This document shows, piece after piece, positions 8,445-15,094 of a stretch of 64,000 nucleotides of DNA. The stretch is from SHLQ01 sp033344795 (GTDB lineage: Bacteria > Actinomycetota > Acidimicrobiia > Acidimicrobiales > SHLQ01), in assembly GCA_033344795.1 (NCBI GenBank), contig JAWPMS010000001.1, positions 3,348,001 to 3,412,000 of the forward strand. Reading direction: 5' to 3'. The notes beneath the pieces are model-generated. The model had not been told where the DNA came from. It saw only the letters and a program-made list of their open reading frames with translations, and searched no databases. Within the stretch, counting starts at the first letter, position 1, and each line of letters begins with the position of its first letter. Both the position numbers and the translations under genes were made by a program.

Positions 8445-9127
8445 CCGGCTGGCGTTGGCCACTCGCCGGGCCAGTTCTCTGCGACCGTCTCGTAGTAACC
8501 CTTGACCTTGTCGGGGTCGAGGTGTAGCGAAGTCTTGATCTTGTCGACCTCGTTCGGCATCTCCACCGGAACCCGAAGCGAGTCGACGAACCGGTTGAAG
8601 AAGTTGAAGAAACAACTCATGAGGGTGAGCTCAACGATCTCTGACTCGTTGAACAGGGCTGCGACCGTGTCGTAGACGTCGTCGTGGTATCGAGCTGTGT
8701 TCAACGTGACATGTTCCGCCCAGAGCACGGCCGCCTTTTCGCGGTCGCTCAGGAGATCGGATTCCATGTAGTCATCCGTGCCGATGACATCGATCTGTTG
8801 CCAGGTGATTCCTGCCGCTTGACCAAGCGACGTGTTGTGGGCCGTTCAATAGGCACACCCATTGAGATGACTCGTCTTGATGACGACCATTTCCTTGATC
8901 TTCGTCTCCAGGACGCTGCCTGCTCCTTCACGTTGCAGGACCGCGTTGAACGGCACGAGCATTTTGGCGACATGTGGTGAATGAGCCATCGCCTGATAAG
9001 ACGCGGGCACACGTCCGAGCATTGCATCGACGGCGTCGAAGAGGACTTTGGTGTCTCCCTGTGCGTCGTCTGGGCGAATGAGTTTGATTCGTTCTTGGGT
9101 GCTCATCTTCAGACCCGAATCTTCCAT
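8441..9127 (-). CDS. AhpD-like/carboxymuconolactone decarboxylase-family selenoprotein (CxxU)
   Basis: A 228-residue protein read through an in-frame TGA at 8846-8848 (codon 94). The segment around it is NGCAYUTAHNTSL, the AhpD redox motif CxxC in which the second cysteine is replaced by TGA; the reading frame continues with clear family sequence (AAGITWQQIDVIG, then EKAAVLWAEHVT). A hairpin with a GGTC loop follows the TGA (8816-8829), as expected for a bacterial SECIS. The protein should therefore be a selenocysteine-containing thiol peroxidase or disulfide reductase. The ATG at 9127 has AAGGGG five bases upstream. It is transcribed alone from the promoter/operator at 9178-9196. Standard gene calling would split it into two fragments. 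Confidence 0.85.
8816..8829 (-). promoter_or_regulatory. SECIS element of the AhpD-like selenoprotein
   Basis: On the minus strand, CGCTT-GGTC-AAGCG forms a perfect 5-bp stem with a GGTC loop, starting 16 bases after the TGA; the loop begins 21 bases after it. Bacterial SECIS elements place a loop G (often in GGTC or GT) about 16-37 bases downstream of the UGA, bound by SelB. Confidence 0.7.
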
Positions 9128-9177
9128 ACCATCCCCTTGTTCGTCGCTCGGAGCCCGGATCCGTTGGATTGGGCGTC

Positions 9178-9196
9178 TTTGTGCATCATATATGAT
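9178..9196. promoter_or_regulatory. 19-bp palindromic operator, site 3
   Basis: The sequence tttgtgcatcatatatgat matches 14 of 16 informative positions and contains the 12-bp perfect palindrome atcatatatgat. It lies 50 bases upstream of the AhpD-like start (9127) and just beyond the stop of the MFS gene to its right, so it should control the selenoprotein gene. Confidence 0.65.
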
Positions 9197-9202
9197 CGCC
9201 TC

Positions 9203-10447
9203 TCAGCGGATGCCGTCGGCGTGCAAGCCAACGCGCGTGTGCCAGAGCTGGCGTATTGGTCGCCACGCTGAAGCGAGTACCGCCATGGCGCCCGCAGCGA
9301 CCAAGAATGCAGTTCGGCCACCGAGCCCGTCTGCGATGTTGGAGCCGGTGGGAGGGCCGATGACCTGAGCGGAGCGGACGACGGTGACCCAGATCAGCAC
9401 GGTGACGCCGCGATAGCTATCTCCCGCGGCAGACGCGGCATAGGACTGTGCTTGGGGTACGAACAGGCCAAATCCGAGACCAGCGAACGCCAAGCCGCCA
9501 GCGACAGACCACGCCGTTGGTGCGAGGCCAGCGAGGGCGGCCCCGATTGCCATCATCCAGAATGCAAACGTCAACGCACGTCTTGACCCAAGTCGCGCAA
9601 CGATCTGGCCAATGCGCACGGCCACCAAGATCGTGCCGGCCTGAAACGCAGCGAGTATGAGGCCGCGTTGGCCGACCGGTGTCCCGAACTCTTCCTCGAG
9701 GAACAGTGGCGTCACCGTCAGGCCAAGACCATGGAGGATGAACACCCCGGAGAACGTGGCCACGAGGACGCCGCCGTAGTCGACGAGCGTCCTGTCCGCC
9801 CGCATCTTGCGGACGGCCGCGGCGAGGTGGCGGTGGGGTAGAGCGATGGTGCCGGTTGGTTTATCCGCAGGCATCCGGCTGGCCCACACCGCCAACGGGA
9901 ACCCGATGACGAAGATGAGAAAGGAGCGGAAGATTCCACCGGTGGCGAGCTGGCTCGAAACGACCGGACCCAACATCGCCACAAGCGTCACCCCCGTGAT
10001 GTTGATACCCATCGCTCGGGTACGAGCGTCGCCTTCGAACGCGTCTCCGATCAAGACGATGCCGACACCAAGGATCCCCGAGGTCCCGACACCCTGCAGA
10101 AAGCGAACGCCGACCAGGCTCCAGAACGATCGAGCGAAGAATCCGGCGCAGCCAAAGATCGAGAAGAGAAGAAGCGCAGTCAATACGACGCGGCGGCGGC
10201 CGAGCCTGTCGGCGAGGTATCCAATGAGGGCAGAGAAGAGCACTCCGGGTACCGATACCGCAGCTTGGACCAAACCAATCGAGCCTCGTGAGACCCCAAA
10301 CTCTGTTGCGAGATCTGGCAGGATCGGAGAGGTCACCGCGAACCCGAGGGTGCCCATCGCACCCACGCCGATGGCGATAGCGAGCCGCTCGTTTGGTCGG
10401 GTTGCCGTGCCGAAGGGATGCGTCCACGACCAGGAGTTTTCGTTCAC
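9203..10447 (-). CDS. Major facilitator superfamily transporter
   Basis: A 414-residue carrier with about 12 hydrophobic segments. The MFS loop 2-3 signature is present (GYLADRLGRRRVVL, about residues 78-91), with a repeat-like segment in the second half (GQIVARLGSRRALT). It would move a small solute across the cytoplasmic membrane by proton coupling, as importer or exporter. The GTG start at 10447 is the only sensible one and leaves about 18 bases to the operator at 10466-10484. It is divergent from another MFS gene at 10483 with only 35 bases between starts, so both are probably co-regulated. The substrate is unknown. Confidence 0.88.
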   Translation of the reverse strand: MNENSWSWTHPFGTATRPNERLAIAIGVGAMGTLGFAVTSPILPDLATEFGVSRGSIGLVQAAVSVPGVLFSALIGYLADRLGRRRVVLTALLLFSIFGCAGFFARSFWSLVGVRFLQGVGTSGILGVGIVLIGDAFEGDARTRAMGINITGVTLVAMLGPVVSSQLATGGIFRSFLIFVIGFPLAVWASRMPADKPTGTIALPHRHLAAAVRKMRADRTLVDYGGVLVATFSGVFILHGLGLTVTPLFLEEEFGTPVGQRGLILAAFQAGTILVAVRIGQIVARLGSRRALTFAFWMMAIGAALAGLAPTAWSVAGGLAFAGLGFGLFVPQAQSYAASAAGDSYRGVTVLIWVTVVRSAQVIGPPTGSNIADGLGGRTAFLVAAGAMAVLASAWRPIRQLWHTRVGLHADGIR

Positions 10448-10465
10448 GATCGCTCGTCACCCGGC

Positions 10466-10484
10466 ACTGTATATAATGTATCGT
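10466..10484. promoter_or_regulatory. 19-bp palindromic operator, site 4, between two divergent MFS genes
   Basis: The sequence actgtatataatgtatcgt matches 12 of 16 informative positions, the weakest copy, but the core TRYATNATRYA is perfect. It occupies most of the 35-base gap between divergent starts at 10447 and 10483. TATAAT at 10472-10477 ends five bases before the GTG at 10483, so the rightward gene would be leaderless. Confidence 0.6.
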
Positions 10485-11682
10485 GCGGTCGCTTCAGAGT
10501 TCGGTTCTCGCCAAGCGGCCACTATCGACAGCGGTTTTGTATTCAGTCGTCTCTTCATTCCCGCTGTTCTTCGCCGGTGGTTTCGCCGTTCGCCTGCAAG
10601 TTGACCTCGCGATCAGCAAGTCGCAGTTCGGCTTTGCCGTGTCGGCGTACTTCATCACGTCGGCGATTGGGTCATTCACGATCGGAAGCCTGATCGACAA
10701 GTTCGGTGCACGGGCTGGGTTTATCCTCGCTGGCGCCGGTGGAGGCATCGCATCCATCCTCGTGGCCGTCTCGAATTCGTTCTGGCCGTTCGCCTTCGCG
10801 CTCGCTGTCGCTGGCATATCCAACACCGCTGGCCAGCTGGGAGGCAATCGAGTGTTGGCCGGAGTTGGTGCCCAGCGCCAAGGACTCGGCTTTGGTGTCA
10901 AACAAGCAGCGGTGCCCCTCGGTAGCTTTCTCGCAGGCGCTGTCGTCAGCATCGTGGGCTCTGGACTCGATTGGCGTGCGGCGTTTCTCGGTTACTCGGT
11001 CTTCGCCTTTGGCACCGTCCTGTTCGCTCCAGATGGGCCGGGCAGTGCCTCCGCACTAGAACCCCGCCGGCCGGTCGGCACCGACCGACCAACCCTTTCT
11101 GCGCTCGCGGGCGCCGGGTTCCTCGGCGGCGCTGCTGGCAACGGTCTCGCGGTACTCACGGTCGACGCCTTCAGCGCATCGGGATACTCCGAGAGTGTGG
11201 GTGCGATCGCCCTGGCCGTCGGAAGTGGCTTGACGATCGTGATGCGAACGTCCATTGGATGGTTCGCAGGTCACCGAGAAGCGTCTGGTTTCGTTGAACT
11301 CGGTGCTGCGATGGCGCTCGGCGCACTCGGTTTCGGACTGATGGCGATCTCGCACGACAATCAGGTGATCCTGTGGGTGGCTTCAATCATGGCTTTCCTC
11401 GGCGCGTGGGGATGGCCGGGCGTGATGTACTACACGATCATTCGCAACATCACGACGACGCCGGGTACTGCAACCGGCTTCGTGGTCACCGGGGTCTTTA
11501 CGGGCGGCATCGCCGGTGCACCGCTTCTCGCCTCGATCGCTCAACGATGGGCGTACGACGCGGCGTGGGTCACCGCTGCTCTGATGGGTGTCGTCGCGAC
11601 GGTGCTCGTATTCCTCGCCAGTCGGCTGGCTGCGGTCGAGCGTCGCAGGATCGTCTCCGCCTCGGGTGTGACTGCGCGCTAA
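10483..11682 (+). CDS. Major facilitator superfamily transporter
   Basis: A 399-residue carrier with about 12 hydrophobic helices. The loop 2-3 signature reads GSLIDKFGARAGFILAG (about residues 68-84). The start is GTG at 10483, five bases after a consensus TATAAT, so the transcript is probably leaderless. It is divergent from the MFS gene at 9203-10447 and convergent with the redoxin gene that ends at 11699. It belongs to a different MFS subgroup from its neighbour, with little similarity beyond the fold. The substrate is unknown; by context it carries an intermediate or substrate of the surrounding catabolic genes. Confidence 0.87.
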   Translation: MRSLQSSVLAKRPLSTAVLYSVVSSFPLFFAGGFAVRLQVDLAISKSQFGFAVSAYFITSAIGSFTIGSLIDKFGARAGFILAGAGGGIASILVAVSNSFWPFAFALAVAGISNTAGQLGGNRVLAGVGAQRQGLGFGVKQAAVPLGSFLAGAVVSIVGSGLDWRAAFLGYSVFAFGTVLFAPDGPGSASALEPRRPVGTDRPTLSALAGAGFLGGAAGNGLAVLTVDAFSASGYSESVGAIALAVGSGLTIVMRTSIGWFAGHREASGFVELGAAMALGALGFGLMAISHDNQVILWVASIMAFLGAWGWPGVMYYTIIRNITTTPGTATGFVVTGVFTGGIAGAPLLASIAQRWAYDAAWVTAALMGVVATVLVFLASRLAAVERRRIVSASGVTAR

Positions 11683-11698
11683 CGAGGTTCGGCGGCGC

Positions 11699-12925
11699 TC
11701 ACTTCACTTCGTACCAGCGGTCCTGCGCATCAAGCTCGACCAACCCACGACCCTTGAGATCCTCGATCACCCCGCGAATCTCGCCGGCGTCCGCGCTGAC
11801 TCCCTCGAGCGCGTCATTGACGAGATCGAGGAGTTCGGCTTCAGTTTTTGGACCCTCGACGATTCGACGAATGACGAGCGGGGAGAGTGCTGCGAGATCT
11901 TTTGTCTCATATCCAGGGTTCGGAGCTTCATGTAGCTCGAGATCAAGCGTCACGGTTTCGGGCATGAAACACTCCGCACCCGTGCACGCCTGGTACGAGA
12001 CCTCGACCGCGAACGGCACTTGCCGGGTACCGTCGCCCGCAGTGTCGCGGTTGGTCAGCAAGAAGAATGGAACCGCGATGTCGATCGTTCCATCGAGGAC
12101 GTGAAAGGTCTCGTCGAGGCCTTCGATGCTGAACTCATGACCTTCGAGGGGAGCGGTGTCCTCCACGTGAATGGACTCGTCCCCTGCGAGTTTGACCGAG
12201 ATCGGTCGAAATCCGTCGGGGACCGGTTCGGTGTAGAGGTGCACATCAGGTTCGAGAACGAAACGGACGTGTGCCTCCTGAAGCTGGTTCGCAGACACGA
12301 CCGATGAGTCGAGCCACGCTGCGACCTGAACTCCGGGTGAGTCGGTGGTCACGAGACCGTCTGGTTCGTCACCTTCTGACTCGAAGAACGCCCCCATGAG
12401 GGTGTTGGCCGTCGGACGGATGCGATGCGATTGCTCGAGCCGCTTGCCCACGAGGATCCCGTCCTCATCCAGCAAGAAACTCCCCGGATACGGCATGCCC
12501 CGGTGACGATCCTCGACCTTGCGGTTGTACGCTGCCCGCTCCTCCTCGACCGTCACGTTGAGTATGCCGAGCTCGGTGATCACCGCGCTGCCTTCATCGC
12601 TGAGGAGGGGATACGTGATTCCGTGAGACTCGGCGAAACGCGAAAGCGTTGAAACCGGGTCGTAACTCATTGCGTAGACGGCAACAGAATCGTCGCGTTG
12701 TTCAAATGTTCGTTGCAGCTCGACCAGCTGCGCGCGGCACCATGGTCACCAGTCTGCGCTTCGATGCACCACGAAGAGCGCCTTGCGACTGCCTCGATGT
12801 TCATGAAGATTGACCATGTTGCCGAATTGATCGGGAAGCACGATGTCGGGAAATCGCTCGCCGACGTTCGGGCCGAGCGCGTCGGCGTCGATCTCTGGAA
12901 TTGGGAGGTCGATGAAGTCAGTCAT
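11699..12925 (-). CDS. Redoxin selenoprotein (UxxC) fused to a DsbD-alpha-like domain and a C-terminal winged-helix segment
   Basis: A 408-residue protein read through an in-frame TGA at 12746-12748 (codon 60). The TGA sits in HRSADWUPWCRAQLVELQ, where redoxins carry the CxxC motif, so the first redox residue would be selenocysteine and the second Cys63. A GGTCG-loop hairpin follows (12715-12731). Domain order is: AhpC/redoxin-type thioredoxin fold (about 1-175), a beta-rich domain with YQACTGAECFMP (Cys314 and Cys319) like the N-terminal domain of DsbD (about 195-335), and a short winged-helix-like tail (about 360-400). No signal peptide is visible, odd for a DsbD-type domain. It is the last gene of the long operon; its ATG at 12925 overlaps the preceding stop by 8 bases. 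Confidence 0.83.
12715..12731 (-). promoter_or_regulatory. SECIS element of the redoxin selenoprotein
   Basis: On the minus strand, GCAGCT-GGTCG-AGCTGC forms a perfect 6-bp stem. The loop begins 20 bases after the TGA at 12746-12748 and contains GGTC, as in the AhpD-like gene. Position and loop fit a bacterial SECIS. Confidence 0.7.
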
Positions 12926-14096
12926 TGCGCACCTTCACGTGTGGATCGAGTGTGTCGGCCATGGTCTTGTGGAGATAACACGTCACTTCGGCGATTCTCA
13001 TCAGCCGTTCGAACGTGTCGGTGTCTTCGTCACCGCTCAGGAACAGATGGGTGTCAGCCGGTTCGGCCCCACCGCGAATGTTGCCGCCGTCGACATCGAG
13101 GGTGTACGGCGTGTATTGCACGAGTCGGACGCCGCGAATCGCCATCTTCTGGTACTCGATGTACCGAGAGAGTTGGGTCATGTAACAGAACCCGATCCCT
13201 GCGGAGAGGAGAGCGAGGCCGGACGGAGCCATGTCGCCGTCGACCCGTTCATCTGACTTCAGAGCAAAGTTGCTTGCACCGGGCATCCCCAATACGACAT
13301 CGGTTTCGGTTGCGCCGACGCCTTCGATCAGATGGCTTCTCCCGATGACGGGCCGGATCTGGCGGGTGGTCATGTCGCCAGGAGCGACGACGGGGACCCC
13401 CTCGGACTTCTGGCCCGTCTTGTAGACCAGATCGTCGAACGTGTTCGGCGAGGGAAGGGGGACGGGTGCGCTCGAATAGGTCACGTATGGGTCCGGAGCA
13501 TCCTCAGGCCCCGATGCGAGCATCGTCGTGACATCCCTGCGACGGCCGTTCACATAGATCGCGAAGGTGTTTTGCAAGGGTCGACGCATCAGTGCGAATG
13601 CGGGTGACGCGTCGACCGCGTCTGTCACCAACCGATGCAGCACATCGGTTGGTGAGGTGCTTGAAAAGGTCACGTCGATCGTGGCTGGCTCAGCGAATCC
13701 TTCACCGGTTCCCTTGAAGAACGACCCCGTCATCGAGTAACCGTTGTCGAGCGCCATGTTCATACCGCTGATGTCGATCGACCGTTGTTGGGCCAACGAA
13801 ATGATCCGGTTGCTCAGGTCTGCGTGGAGCCCAGCGTTGAAGTAGCCGAGGGGGAAGGGGGCGAGGTCGGTGCCGCGCAAATGGCCGTCCTCATCGGTGG
13901 TGAGGCGCCACGCGCTTCCGGAATCTCCCTCGGTGACGATGCCTTCCTTCTGATGGCCGTTGAGGCGACGCGCCTCGAGTTTGATCACATCCCTCGCGGG
14001 AGAAGTCCCGAGGACGCCTGGTCGGGCGGACCCTTGTTTGACCTTGAACCCGAGCGGATAGCCGAGTCCCTCAATGCTGTCGACTTCGGTTGTCAC
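12918..14096 (-). CDS. Tandem OsmC-like domain protein
   Basis: A 392-residue protein that appears to hold two OsmC-like domains in tandem. OsmC proteins are thiol peroxidases with two cysteines. The C-terminal copy (from about residue 240) keeps both (SAGIGFCYMTQLSRYIEY and AEVTCYLHKTM), while the N-terminal copy has alanines or other residues at these places (GYFNAGLHADL, SPAFALMRR). The first half may therefore be a structural or substrate-binding partner. Start GTG at 14096 overlaps the upstream stop by GTGA, indicating translational coupling. It lies between a membrane protein and the redoxin selenoprotein in the long operon and is plausibly part of the same thiol-redox module. Assignment of the N-terminal half as OsmC-like is moderate. 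Confidence 0.72.
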   Translation of the reverse strand: MTTEVDSIEGLGYPLGFKVKQGSARPGVLGTSPARDVIKLEARRLNGHQKEGIVTEGDSGSAWRLTTDEDGHLRGTDLAPFPLGYFNAGLHADLSNRIISLAQQRSIDISGMNMALDNGYSMTGSFFKGTGEGFAEPATIDVTFSSTSPTDVLHRLVTDAVDASPAFALMRRPLQNTFAIYVNGRRRDVTTMLASGPEDAPDPYVTYSSAPVPLPSPNTFDDLVYKTGQKSEGVPVVAPGDMTTRQIRPVIGRSHLIEGVGATETDVVLGMPGASNFALKSDERVDGDMAPSGLALLSAGIGFCYMTQLSRYIEYQKMAIRGVRLVQYTPYTLDVDGGNIRGGAEPADTHLFLSGDEDTDTFERLMRIAEVTCYLHKTMADTLDPHVKVRND

Positions 14097-14575
14097 AGAA
14101 GTATCTTCCGTCGGGGGTTTCGCATCTCTTCGAGAAGCAGTGCCATCACCGATGCGTAGGTGGCGTGGCAGAGCAGCGTCCTCGACGCCTCGTATGCGTC
14201 CATGTCCTTGATTCCCCGGGAGATGCCGAGAACGGGCATGTATCCACCGAACGCGAGAGCCCAGATTGCGGTTCCGAATGCAACCCCATGGACGAGGGGC
14301 TTGATGTTGTTGTTCTTCATGGCGAACGCAAACACGACACCCCACAGACCGCCGAACGCGAGATGGCCGACCTCGCCGATTCGGATTTGTGTTTCCTTGT
14401 CGAACGGCTCCGCGTCCGGCTGAAGTGTCGAACGGGTCTTCTCCACTACTTTTTCGTAGTGGGTTGTTCCGATCATCTTGTTCGGCTCGACCATGCGGCG
14501 CATGGTGAAGCTCACACCGGCCATGCCGATAACGCCAAGAGCTCCAGCGATGAAGCCGCGCAAAGCGGTGATCAT
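14093..14575 (-). CDS. Unknown membrane protein with about four helices
   Basis: A protein of about 160 residues with roughly four hydrophobic segments (ITALRGFIAGALGVIGMAG, HLAFGGLWGVVFAFAM, VHGVAFGTAIWALAFGGY and CHATYASVMALLL) and a charged loop between the first two. It weakly recalls YagU/DUF1440-type membrane proteins, but I do not recognise it securely. I chose ATG at 14575, which overlaps the upstream stop as ATGA like its neighbours; an ATG at 14587 is equally possible. It is coupled on both sides to OsmC-type genes, suggesting a membrane partner for that redox module. No catalytic motif is visible. Confidence 0.6.
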   Translation of the reverse strand: MITALRGFIAGALGVIGMAGVSFTMRRMVEPNKMIGTTHYEKVVEKTRSTLQPDAEPFDKETQIRIGEVGHLAFGGLWGVVFAFAMKNNNIKPLVHGVAFGTAIWALAFGGYMPVLGISRGIKDMDAYEASRTLLCHATYASVMALLLEEMRNPRRKILL

Positions 14576-15084
14576 TGGATGATCCATTGTGCGTTCACTT
14601 CTGTTCCGGCATCGCGGAACAGGTTCATCACCGGGCAACGGACTTCAGCGTTCTTGGCCAGCTTTTGCATGCGCTCCTCGGACTCCTGGGTGTAGATCGT
14701 GATCTTGATGTCGACCGTGTCGAAATACGGCCGAAACCCGGGCACACCCTTGGGTCCACGGAGATCAACGGTGCCGGCTGCATCGATCTCGACACCTTCG
14801 TATTCGAAGTTCATCGCGTCGGCGACGTTGTGGATCATCACACATTTGCACCCAACGAGAGCTGCAAGGACGGTCTCGAGTGGAGTCGGGCCGGTCTCGC
14901 CGCCGCCAGACGTGATTGGCTCATCGGTGATCGTGACTGGATGATTGCCAATGTGGACCTCAGTTCGAGCCGTCGCGTCATTGACGGCGTGAACCGAACG
15001 GACGGCGATCCGCTCTTTGTCGGGATCGAAGAACGGCGCGACACGGTCGGCATCGTCCAGGTCAGGCCGGCTGGTTGTCTCCAT
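14572..15084 (-). CDS. OsmC family protein
   Basis: A 170-residue OsmC/Ohr-fold protein, a family that reduces organic hydroperoxides through two cysteines. The first is in AALVGCKCVMIHNVADAM and the second in NAEVRCPVMNLF; the intervening beta sheet (KGVPGFRPYFDTVDIKITIYTQE) is as expected. A 2-Cys site is thus present, with an extra cysteine two residues after the first. The ATG at 15084 lies 11 bases after the stop of the molybdenum enzyme. Together with the downstream tandem-OsmC and redoxin genes it may protect against, or be part of, the redox chemistry of the Mo hydroxylase, which in this family can generate reactive oxygen. That link is inference. Confidence 0.85.
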   Translation of the reverse strand: METTSRPDLDDADRVAPFFDPDKERIAVRSVHAVNDATARTEVHIGNHPVTITDEPITSGGGETGPTPLETVLAALVGCKCVMIHNVADAMNFEYEGVEIDAAGTVDLRGPKGVPGFRPYFDTVDIKITIYTQESEERMQKLAKNAEVRCPVMNLFRDAGTEVNAQWIIQ

Positions 15085-15094
15085 GGGTGTCCAA

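Noticed and set aside
8441..9127. Treating the TGA at 8846 (and those at 12746 and 63196) as nonsense mutations or sequencing errors
   Set aside because: Three independent TGAs all fall exactly on a redox-active position of thiol-redox families, the frames continue with conserved sequence, and each has a suitable downstream hairpin; chance would not do this three times.
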